NCBI GenBank assembly: GCA_007124475.1 | Contig: SLFB01000294.1 | Location: forward strand, 1 to 8,809 | Direction: 5' to 3' | Origin: Vibrio sp. | Lineage (GTDB): Bacteria; Pseudomonadota; Gammaproteobacteria; Enterobacterales; Vibrionaceae | Length of the DNA stretch: 8,809 bases | In this document: positions 1 to 5,336 of the stretch, one piece after another | Numbering within the stretch: position 1 is the stretch's first letter | How the letters are laid out: each line of letters starts with the position of its first letter | Translations under genes and position numbers: made by a program | Notes under the pieces: generated by a model | What the model was told of the DNA's origin: nothing | Databases searched by the model: none | Seen by the model: the letters and a program-made list of their open reading frames with translations, nothing else

Positions 1-1
1 C

Positions 2-535
2 TTTGGCCTTGCCTATAACACGGACAATTATGACAAAGTGAAACGTGACCATCATGTTATTACACTCAATGATGCAGAATCTAAAGATTGTGCTACGACA
101 TTGCGTGAAGCATTTGCGATTTATCAAGACGTTTGGCTAGTAGGAGACTGCTTTATCCTCGGGTCTTTAGATGCACGTAATGGTCGTTCTTTAGTGGTAG
201 AAAACGGTTTATTTGCGACTTCTGGAGCTCATTTATATGGCGGCGCATTTTTCCAGATGATTGATACCTCATTAGCTAAGTTTGCTGATCCAGATAAATT
301 ATCGAAAGCTTGGCAACAAGCACCGTTTCGCGGTGATATAGAACGTTTTTTAACGGATAAAACTGTGTTTGTTGATAGCGGTGCTTTTCGACCGGATGGG
401 GGGATGGTGTTTGATGCTGACGGCATGGATGTAGTAATTAATGGGGCGCTTGATTTGCAGTTCCAATCGAATAAGCAATCAGATCAGCGTTCGCAAACCA
501 TTTCATTACAACAGGGGAGTTGGCATGGTTACTAA
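2..535 (+). CDS. Partial PilX-like minor pilin / pilus assembly protein (C-terminal part)
   Basis: The frame is open from the left edge (position 2) with no stop, so this is the 3' part of a longer gene. The GTG at 38 is an internal codon, not a credible start. About 177 residues are visible. There are no membrane segments; the region from about residue 45 onward is rich in short beta-like runs and glycines (VWLVGDCFILGS, then LVVEN, then HLYGGAFF). This resembles the beta-rich passenger region of PilX-type type IV pilus assembly proteins, which commonly reads as 'VWVxGDC...LVVxG...xYGLxxV'. The N-terminal prepilin signal, if present, lies outside the window. The stop overlaps the start of the pilV-like gene by 11 bp, so the two are almost certainly cotranscribed and translationally coupled. 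The overlap with a prepilin gene is direct evidence of a minor-pilin operon; the PilX assignment is inferred from remembered family pattern only. It could instead be another pilus-operon passenger protein. Confidence 0.6.
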   Translation, partial: FGLAYNTDNYDKVKRDHHVITLNDAESKDCATTLREAFAIYQDVWLVGDCFILGSLDARNGRSLVVENGLFATSGAHLYGGAFFQMIDTSLAKFADPDKLSKAWQQAPFRGDIERFLTDKTVFVDSGAFRPDGGMVFDADGMDVVINGALDLQFQSNKQSDQRSQTISLQQGSWHGY

Positions 536-938
536 ACAAAGGGGTTTTAGCCTAATTGAAGTGATGTTTGCCTTTGCAATCATTGGTATCAGTGCATTGG
601 GGCTAGTTAAATTACAAACCTATATGGAGCAACGGGCAGATTTTGCGCAGCATAGTGTTACAGCCCTTAACCTTGCTGAGCAAAAATTGGAATGGTTTCG
701 TACTCGCGGAGCTTCAGCCGCCACATCTAGCTTAGTGGCCAATTATCCCGCTGATTTTACTGATAATGGGGCAGAGACCATTGATGATTTCTATACCTTA
801 GAGTGGCGATTTCCATCAGCGCAATTATCTGGCGCGCTACAAACGGTTGAGGTTGAAGCCACTTGGAAAGACAGGTATGGCAAAGATCAATCTGTACAAC
901 TCAAAACGATGATTTCCCAACACAGCGAGTTCGATTGA
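525..938 (+). CDS. pilV: Type IV pilus minor prepilin, PilV-like
   Basis: A 137-residue prepilin. The start at ATG 525 is chosen because it gives a short basic leader (MVTKQRG) directly before the processing motif G7|FSLIEV, with glutamate at mature position 5 (E12). The ribosome-binding site is AGGGGAG at about 513-519. The reading frame stays open upstream to 441, but that extension would bury the prepilin signal. Residues 8-30 are the hydrophobic N-terminal helix used for membrane storage and filament packing; the rest is a small soluble head ending in a beta-rich segment with several charged residues. In type IV pili such proteins are cleaved and N-methylated by PilD and prime or cap the pilus. 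The upstream PilX-like gene overlaps by 11 bp. No further pilin gene follows, so this looks like the last gene of the operon. Prepilin status is near certain; the PilV label (as opposed to another minor pilin) is less so. Confidence 0.85.
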   Translation: MVTKQRGFSLIEVMFAFAIIGISALGLVKLQTYMEQRADFAQHSVTALNLAEQKLEWFRTRGASAATSSLVANYPADFTDNGAETIDDFYTLEWRFPSAQLSGALQTVEVEATWKDRYGKDQSVQLKTMISQHSEFD

Positions 939-942
939 AAGA

Positions 943-1041
943 GTGCAAATTTCCTTTCTTTATCTCTTATGCTTGACGCTGGCATTAATATTGGCGGCAT
1001 TGGTTTGTTTCAAGTTGCAAGGGCATATTCTTGCGACTTGA
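943..1041 (+). CDS. Possible 32-residue hydrophobic small protein (uncertain)
   Basis: A short GTG-started frame begins 4 bases after the pilV stop. Its product would be almost entirely one hydrophobic segment (QISFLYLLCLTLALILAALV, residues 2-21), then a short polar tail (CFKLQGHILAT). That composition fits a single-pass membrane peptide. The ribosome-binding site (GAAAGA) is weak and close, and the 3' third of the frame coincides with an inverted repeat (1007-1044) related to ERIC termini, so the ending may be derived from the repeat. It could equally be chance or the remnant of a lost pilin-operon gene. No function is proposed. Confidence 0.2.
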   Translation: MQISFLYLLCLTLALILAALVCFKLQGHILAT

Positions 1042-1044
1042 AGC
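1007..1044. repeat. Near-perfect 15-bp inverted repeat with ERIC-terminus-like arms
   Basis: The arms GTTTCAAGTTGCAAG (1007-1021) and CTTGCGACTTGAAGC (1030-1044) pair over 15 positions with two G.U wobbles and an 8-base loop. The arm core TTCAAGTTGCA / TGCRACTTGAA resembles the outer ends of ERIC elements, so this may be a collapsed element in which only the ends remain. It lies just after the pilin operon. There is no T-run after it, so it is not a classic intrinsic terminator, though it could protect the 3' end of the pilin mRNA. Confidence 0.5.
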
Positions 1045-1086
1045 TACAACGCCAAGTTATTTAGCTCTATATCAGAAAAATGTAAT

Positions 1087-1124
1087 CAATTAACCAGTAA
1101 TTCGGTGGGGTTGCTGGTTAATTG
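1087..1124. repeat. Perfect 11-bp inverted repeat in the pilV-abgT gap
   Basis: CAATTAACCAG (1087-1097) is perfectly repeated in inverse as CTGGTTAATTG (1114-1124) around a 16-base spacer that is G-rich at its end. No T-tract follows. It could be an RNA hairpin or a two-half-site operator for a dimeric regulator of abgT. Nothing visible decides between these. Confidence 0.45.
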
Positions 1125-1187
1125 TGGGTTGACTGTATGAAGGTTGTGTTAGTATTGTGCAAGGTGTTTCTAAATGTGTCTGTAGAG

Positions 1188-1214
1188 CAGTAACCTTGTG
1201 CACCATGGTTACTG
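1188..1214. repeat. Perfect 8-bp inverted repeat upstream of abgT
   Basis: CAGTAACC (1188-1195) and GGTTACTG (1207-1214) flank an 11-base loop, and GTTTTAT follows. This could be a weak intrinsic terminator or attenuator, or an operator. It lies 133 bases before the abgT start. The rest of the gap up to 1347 is AT-rich. I see no convincing sigma-70 promoter there, although abgT must be transcribed from somewhere in this region. Confidence 0.4.
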
Positions 1215-1347
1215 GTTTTATAGAATTAAACATTAAACCATCATTAAGCACAGATCGGAGATAAGTTATCTTTATTTTCAGTATTTATAGGTTCTCTCTT
1301 TTCTGACGCTCTAATTCAATAAACACAACATTTACTGGAAATAACTG

Positions 1348-2904
1348 ATGAGTAACCAAGCGGTGCAATCAGCACCACAGCCCGTTAGTCGTATGGATCG
1401 CTTTTTAAATCTCATTGAGCGGGCTGGCAATAAAATTCCTGATCCGGCCATTTTGTTCTTCTGGGCTCTGATCATTGTCTGGGTCGCTTCGGCGCTGTTA
1501 TCACAGGCAAGCTTTGATTTAATTAATCCTCGCACTGGCGAAGCGCTGCAAGTTAATAATTTATTAACGGGCACAGAATTAGCTAACTTTTTGGCCAATA
1601 TGGTGACAACCTTTACCAGTTTTGCTCCATTAGGTATTGTACTCGTAGCGATGCTTGGGGTTGGTGTTGCTGATTCTTCAGGCTTTATTACTACTGGCTT
1701 GAAAAAAATGCTCAATGTTACGCCAGCTCAGTTATTAACGCCGATGTTAATTTTGGTCGCGATTGTCTCTCATACGGCAGCTGATGCGGGTTATGTACTG
1801 GTTATTCCATTGGGTGGTATTATTTTCCATGCTGCTGGCCGTCATCCACTGGCTGGTATTGCCGCGGCTTTTGCTGGGGTATCCGGTGGTTTTGCCGCGA
1901 ACTTCGTCCCTTCAGGGATTGATCCACTACTTGCCGGTTTTACCCAAACCGCAGCGCAGGTTCTGGACTCTACCTATCAGGTTAACCCGCTTTCCAATAT
2001 CTTCTTTACCGGATTATCATCGATGCTGATCGTCTGTATCGGTTGGTATGTGACGGAGAAAATCATTGAACCTCGCCTCAATAGCATGCCGATTGATGAA
2101 GATGCAGAAACAGCCCCAGATTTAGGATCATTTTCCGCTATTGAGTCTAAGGCGTTTCGTTATGCTGGTGGTGCAATGTTAGCTGGTATTGGCTTGCTGA
2201 TCGCAGCTTTATGGCCAGAAACGTCAGCGCTGCGTTCTCCTGAAGGAGAATTGACCGCTTTTTCTGCGCCTGTGATGCGCTCTATTGTCCCGTTGATTTT
2301 TATCTTATTTATTATTCCCGGCATTGTTTACGGACGAGTTTCAGGCACGTTTAAAACCAATAATGATGTCATCAAAGCCATGTCTTCCACTATGTCGACC
2401 ATGGGCGCTTATATCGTCATGGCGTTTTTCTGCGCGCAATTTTTAGCCGCCTTTAGCCAATCCAACATCGGTACTATGCTGGCACTGTATGGCGCGGAAG
2501 GGCTAAAAGCGATGAACTTACCCGGACAAGCAACCGTTGTTGGGATGATTTTATTGACCGCGATGGTGAACTTGTTGATAGGTTCTTCATCGGCAAAATG
2601 GGCATTAATTGGTCCAATTTTAGTGCCGATGTTAATGGCGGTGGGCATTTCACCTGAGTTGTCGCAAGCAGCCTATCGGGTGGGTGATTCGGTGTCGAAT
2701 ATCATTTCACCTTTGATGGTCTTCTTCCCATTAGTGGTAGTATATTGTCAGCGCTATGTGAAAGGAGCGGGGATTGGCACTCTAGCGTCATTAATGATGC
2801 CGTACTCCATTGCTATGTTGATTGGTTGGACAATTTTCCTATTAGCCTATTGGGCACTGGGTATTCCTCTGGGTATTCAAGCGCCTTATACCTACTCATT
2901 ATAA
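1348..2904 (+). CDS. abgT: AbgT-family transporter (p-aminobenzoyl-glutamate transporter family)
   Basis: A 518-residue polytopic inner-membrane protein, close to E. coli AbgT (about 508). Many hydrophobic segments are visible, for example around residues 34-52, 92-107, 130-160, 165-185, 217-235, 272-290, 312-330, 353-370, 395-412, 452-466 and 482-507. Residues known from the MtrF/YdaH structures to line the substrate site can be placed by motif: D146 in SHTAADAGY, S415 and W418 in SSSAKW, P436, R444 and D447 in YRVGD, and P455. The spacing from S415 to P455 is exactly that of MtrF. In E. coli AbgT takes up p-aminobenzoyl-glutamate, a folate breakdown product, while MtrF and YdaH were reported to export sulfonamides, so direction cannot be read here. 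No abgA/abgB hydrolase genes accompany it. Start ATG 1348 follows GGAA at 1337-1340. Transcription ends at the 3052-3084 terminator, shared with convergent fldA. Confidence 0.93.
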   Translation: MSNQAVQSAPQPVSRMDRFLNLIERAGNKIPDPAILFFWALIIVWVASALLSQASFDLINPRTGEALQVNNLLTGTELANFLANMVTTFTSFAPLGIVLVAMLGVGVADSSGFITTGLKKMLNVTPAQLLTPMLILVAIVSHTAADAGYVLVIPLGGIIFHAAGRHPLAGIAAAFAGVSGGFAANFVPSGIDPLLAGFTQTAAQVLDSTYQVNPLSNIFFTGLSSMLIVCIGWYVTEKIIEPRLNSMPIDEDAETAPDLGSFSAIESKAFRYAGGAMLAGIGLLIAALWPETSALRSPEGELTAFSAPVMRSIVPLIFILFIIPGIVYGRVSGTFKTNNDVIKAMSSTMSTMGAYIVMAFFCAQFLAAFSQSNIGTMLALYGAEGLKAMNLPGQATVVGMILLTAMVNLLIGSSSAKWALIGPILVPMLMAVGISPELSQAAYRVGDSVSNIISPLMVFFPLVVVYCQRYVKGAGIGTLASLMMPYSIAMLIGWTIFLLAYWALGIPLGIQAPYTYSL

Positions 2905-2912
2905 GTTGGCTG

Positions 2913-2974
2913 ACCCTTGTCATTGAAGTTGCAGGGGTGTTGACTACGTTCGTTCACCCCAATCACATAGTCTG
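2913..2974 (+). repeat. Half ERIC-like element after abgT
   Basis: The segment containing TTGAAGTTGCAGG, then CTACGTTCGTTCACCCC and AATCACATAG matches the outer-to-centre half of ERIC-type repeats. An internal 6-bp stem is GGGGTG (2934-2939) with CACCCC (2955-2960). The expected mirror half, ending in TGCAACTTGAA, is absent, so the copy is truncated. It shares GAAGYTGCAG and CTACGTTCG with the copy at the right edge of the window. Confidence 0.7.
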
Positions 2975-3021
2975 TCGTTACTATCAAAGATCTTATCGTG
3001 GGTTAAGTGTGTTGTTCAAAA

Positions 3022-3046
3022 AATCTCTCACATCATATGAGAGATT
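3022..3046. other. Perfect 9-bp hairpin just upstream of the main terminator
   Basis: AATCTCTCA (3022-3030) and TGAGAGATT (3038-3046) form a perfect stem with a 7-base loop, five bases before the strong terminator. There is no useful U-tract on the + strand; on the - strand the stem is followed by TTTTTTGAAC, so it could be a backup terminator for fldA transcripts that read through the first hairpin. Confidence 0.5.
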
Positions 3047-3051
3047 GATGT

Positions 3052-3084
3052 AAAAAAACCGCCCATTATGTGGGCGGTTTTTTT
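3052..3084. terminator. Bidirectional rho-independent terminator between abgT and fldA
   Basis: A perfect 14-bp stem: seven A then CCGCCCA (3052-3065), loop TTATG, then TGGGCGG followed by seven T (3071-3084). The GC core is flanked by A and T tracts on the two sides, so it gives a U-tract in both directions. It serves the convergent genes abgT (+) and fldA (-). The last two bases overlap the fldA stop codon. Confidence 0.95.
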
Positions 3085-3610
3085 AGTCTTCTAACTCAGC
3101 TAAGCACATTTCATCGTAGATTTGCTTAACCCAAGTGGTCACACGTTGTTCGGTAAGTTCAGGTTGACGATCTTCGTCAATACATAAACCGATAAAGTGC
3201 TTATCATCAACTAGGGCTTTAGAGGCTTCAAACTCATAACCTTCAGTAGGCCAGTGACCTATGATGGTAGCTCCTTTTGCTTCGATGATATCGCGTACTG
3301 TCCCCATAGCGTCACAGAAGTATTCAGCATAATCTTCTTGATCACCACAGCCAAAGATAGCGACCAATTTGGTCGAAAAATCAATCGCTTCTAGTTCAGG
3401 GAAAAAGTCATCCCAATCACACTGTGCTTCACCATAGTACCAAGTTGGGATACCAAGTAGTAAAAGATCAAAATTATCAATATCCTCTTTACTGCTTTTG
3501 GCGATATCTTGTACGTGAACCAGTTGTTTGCCGAGTTGGTTTTGAATCATTTTCGCAATAGCTTCGGTGTTACCTGTATCGCTACCGAAAAAGATACCTA
3601 CACTTGCCAT
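3083..3610 (-). CDS. fldA: Flavodoxin I (long-chain, FMN-binding)
   Basis: A 175-residue long-chain flavodoxin (E. coli FldA is 176). The phosphate-binding loop GSDTGNTE is at residues 9-16. The aromatic residues that sandwich the FMN ring are W57 (PTWYYGE) and Y94 (FGCGDQEDYAEYF), and the long-chain insertion follows. The protein is very acidic and ends in AELED, as expected for a cytosolic low-potential electron carrier. In relatives it passes electrons from flavodoxin reductase to enzymes such as the isoprenoid enzymes IspG/IspH, biotin synthase and methionine synthase. Start ATG 3610 has AAAGGTG upstream, and a good sigma-70 promoter lies in the gap to ybfF. In E. coli fldA is followed by fur; here it faces the convergent abgT. 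Confidence 0.97.
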   Translation of the reverse strand: MASVGIFFGSDTGNTEAIAKMIQNQLGKQLVHVQDIAKSSKEDIDNFDLLLLGIPTWYYGEAQCDWDDFFPELEAIDFSTKLVAIFGCGDQEDYAEYFCDAMGTVRDIIEAKGATIIGHWPTEGYEFEASKALVDDKHFIGLCIDEDRQPELTEQRVTTWVKQIYDEMCLAELED

Positions 3611-3645
3611 AAAGTTTTCACCTTTGATTGAATCTGCTTGCGCGA

Positions 3646-3674
3646 ACTATACCACTGTTATTCATTAAAGTTAA
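3646..3674 (-). promoter_or_regulatory. Predicted sigma-70 promoter of fldA
   Basis: On the - strand TTAACT (3669-3674) and TATAGT (3646-3651) are separated by exactly 17 bases and lie 36 bases before the fldA start. The -10 matches 5 of 6 consensus bases and the -35 matches 4 of 6. This suggests fldA is transcribed independently of ybfF upstream. No clear Fur box was seen. Confidence 0.6.
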
Positions 3675-3724
3675 TCCACCTATTGACTTTCCAGTTTCCA
3701 TGAAATTCTTATGGATTAAGTACG

Positions 3725-4489
3725 TTAGAGGATAAATTTACGAATTGCCCGTAGGACCTCAGTGGGTTTCTCTGCATGTAACCAGTGACCAGTATTGGCA
3801 ATCACATGCGCTTTAGCATGGCTAAATTGTTGTTTAATCGCACTTTGATGTTCAGCCATCAAGTAGTCGGAATCGGCACCTTTAATGAATAAGGTGGGGG
3901 TGGCATTAGTCGCAATCGGATCCCAACCAAGAATATTCCAGTAGTTGGCTTTGATCGCCGCGACATTAAAACGCCAGGTCATGACGCTATCTTGACTCAC
4001 TAATGATTTACCAAGAAATTGACGCACCCCATCCAGCTCAATGTATTGAGCTAAGAGACTCATAACTTCACTACGTGATGAGGGCTTTTGCTCCAAAACT
4101 GCATCAAGACCGTCAATGACTTGTTGGTGACGATGCACCTTGTAAGCCACCGGTGCCATATCTAGGATGATTAACTGTTCAACAAGATCAGGAGCGAGGT
4201 CAGCTAATTTCATCGCAACCTTGCCGCCCATGGAGTGTCCAATCACGCTCACTTTATTGATGCCAAGGTTGGTCACCAGTTGATCGACATCCCGCGCCAT
4301 TAACGCATAGTTATGTTCTGATGAATGGAAAGAGAGGCCATGGTTACGTAAATCTATGCTGAGTACTTGATGATCGCGTTTAAGATCTCTGGCAAGTAGC
4401 CCTAAATTGTCTAGATTACCGAATAAACCGTGGTTCAGAATGACGGTATGGCCCTCACCTTCGAGTCTGTAATTAAGTAGTGTCGTCAT
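3725..4489 (-). CDS. ybfF: Alpha/beta-hydrolase, YbfF-type esterase
   Basis: A 254-residue alpha/beta-hydrolase. The oxyanion-hole motif is HGLFGN (20-25), the nucleophile elbow is GHSMGG with S86, and the catalytic histidine is H235 in GHWLHAEKP. D110 (ILDMAP) and D206 (GADSDY) are candidates for the acid. There is no signal peptide, so it is cytosolic. E. coli YbfF hydrolyses short-chain acyl esters, including acyl-CoA type substrates in vitro; the physiological substrate is not clear. The order fldA, ybfF, seqA, pgm matches the E. coli and Vibrio arrangement, with ybfF divergent from seqA. In E. coli a small LexA-regulated gene (ybfE) lies between ybfF and fldA; here the gap is only 114 bp and holds just the fldA promoter. 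The ribosome-binding site is weak (AAGAT). Confidence 0.92.
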   Translation of the reverse strand: MTTLLNYRLEGEGHTVILNHGLFGNLDNLGLLARDLKRDHQVLSIDLRNHGLSFHSSEHNYALMARDVDQLVTNLGINKVSVIGHSMGGKVAMKLADLAPDLVEQLIILDMAPVAYKVHRHQQVIDGLDAVLEQKPSSRSEVMSLLAQYIELDGVRQFLGKSLVSQDSVMTWRFNVAAIKANYWNILGWDPIATNATPTLFIKGADSDYLMAEHQSAIKQQFSHAKAHVIANTGHWLHAEKPTEVLRAIRKFIL

Positions 4490-4532
4490 TTTATCTTATT
4501 AGTAATGGGTTTAACGATAGAGTATCGGTAAA

Positions 4533-4546
4533 GATCTCGCTATAAT
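4533..4546 (+). promoter_or_regulatory. seqA -10 box with a GATC site beside it
   Basis: TATAAT at 4541-4546 is a perfect -10 box, 36 bases before the seqA start. The -35 is poor (TAGAGT at a 17-base spacing). A Dam site GATC lies at 4533-4536, inside the promoter spacer, and another at 4607-4610 in the first codons of seqA. Methylation state or SeqA itself could therefore influence this promoter; that is inference. Confidence 0.5.
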
Positions 4547-4582
4547 CTTGCAGAGTTTAAACATAGAGATTGTGAAAAGCGA

Positions 4583-5137
4583 ATGAAAACAATTGAGGTT
4601 GATGAAGATCTATACCGTTACATTGCTAGTCAAACCCAACATATTGGTGAGAGCGCTTCGGATATTTTACGTCGTCTACTGAAGGTTAGTACTAGTGTGG
4701 ATACCGCATACTCTACGCCAGTAAGCCATGTTTCTGATGAAGCAAACCAAGGGATTGTAGTTAGTAAAGACGCAGCTAAAGAGACCAAGGTCGATGGCGT
4801 TAAAGTCATGCGCTCACTGCTCATATCCGATGAATATGCAGCATTGAAAAAAGCGGTTGATCGTTTCATGATGGTGCTATCAACATTATATCGAATCGAT
4901 GCCGCCAGTTTTTCTGAGGCGATGATAGTAAAAGGCCGAAAACGTGTTTATTTTGCCGATAATGAAGCGACCTTATTAGCAAATGGACAAACGACGAAGC
5001 CAAAAGCGATTCCTAATACGCCTCTGTGGGTCATTACCAACAATAACACTAGCCGTAAGCGGCAGATGGTCGAGCAAGTGATGTTGAAAATGAACTTCCC
5101 CGCAGACATTATTGAAAAAATAACCTTATCTATTTAA
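4583..5137 (+). CDS. seqA: SeqA, negative modulator of replication initiation
   Basis: A 184-residue SeqA (E. coli 181). The N-terminal oligomerisation domain (1-35, MKTIEVDEDLYRYIASQTQH then IGESASDILRRLL) is nearly identical to E. coli, including I21 and A25 needed for filament formation. A variable linker (about 36-70) follows. The C-terminal domain (about 72-184) binds hemimethylated GATC; the contact loops are GRKRVYFA (118-125) and ITNNNTSRK (151-159), with N153 and N155 matching E. coli N150 and N152. Where I recall E. coli having threonine (T117) between the two arginines, this protein has K120. SeqA binds newly replicated, hemimethylated GATC clusters, delays re-initiation at oriC and organises sister DNA behind the fork. 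A terminator lies directly after the gene, and an ERIC-like element separates it from pgm, with which it forms an operon in E. coli. Confidence 0.97.
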   Translation: MKTIEVDEDLYRYIASQTQHIGESASDILRRLLKVSTSVDTAYSTPVSHVSDEANQGIVVSKDAAKETKVDGVKVMRSLLISDEYAALKKAVDRFMMVLSTLYRIDAASFSEAMIVKGRKRVYFADNEATLLANGQTTKPKAIPNTPLWVITNNNTSRKRQMVEQVMLKMNFPADIIEKITLSI

Positions 5138-5168
5138 CGTTTCGTGATTGAACACAAAAAGTCTGGTT

Positions 5169-5214
5169 AAAACCTCATACTAAGCATGTAGAAATGCGTA
5201 TTATGAGGTTTTTT
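5169..5214 (+). terminator. Rho-independent terminator of seqA
   Basis: AAAACCTCATA (5169-5179) pairs perfectly with TATGAGGTTTT (5202-5212). The stem continues imperfectly inward to GCAT/ATGC (5184-5187 with 5194-5197) around a 6-base loop. The T-run 5209-5214 completes it. The A-rich left side would make it partly active on the other strand too. It predicts that much seqA transcription stops before pgm. Confidence 0.85.
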
Positions 5215-5308
5215 ATATCCTCCCTACTGGAAGCTGCTGCGGTATTGGCGGTGTTCATCGTGGACATTTTTGCCGTTTACCAGCAACTTCTAAGTTGTTT
5301 AGGGATAT
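5215..5308 (+). repeat. ERIC-like palindromic element (about 94 bp) upstream of pgm
   Basis: The left end ATATCCTCCCTACTGGAAGC followed by TGCTGCGG is mirrored by the right end CAGCAACTTCTAAGTTG followed by TTTAGGGATAT. The termini (ATATCC and GGATAT) and the GAAGYTGC/GCAACTTC blocks are inverted copies. It is shorter than full ERIC (about 127 bp) and the centre is diverged. It begins right at the end of the seqA terminator T-run and ends 28 bases before the pgm start, so it is part of the pgm 5' leader or promoter region. Confidence 0.7.
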
Positions 5309-5336
5309 TGAGTATTACTTTTAAAAGGATGTCATT

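Noticed and set aside
1332..1715. A 127-codon - strand frame opposite the start of abgT.
   Set aside because: It is antisense to a well-supported transporter gene, and its composition is that of a shadow frame.
2745..3053. A 102-codon + strand frame overlapping the end of abgT.
   Set aside because: It is a shadow of abgT that continues through the half ERIC-like repeat and into the hairpin region; no recognisable protein features or ribosome-binding site.
3618..3701. A 27-codon - strand frame between ybfF and fldA, ending in the fldA ribosome-binding site.
   Set aside because: It overlaps the predicted fldA promoter, has a weak ribosome-binding site and no resemblance to YbfE or another known small protein.
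3683..3712. A + strand TTGACT with a possible TCTTAT -10 downstream of ybfF.
   Set aside because: It would point antisense into ybfF with no gene to serve, and the -10 match is poor.
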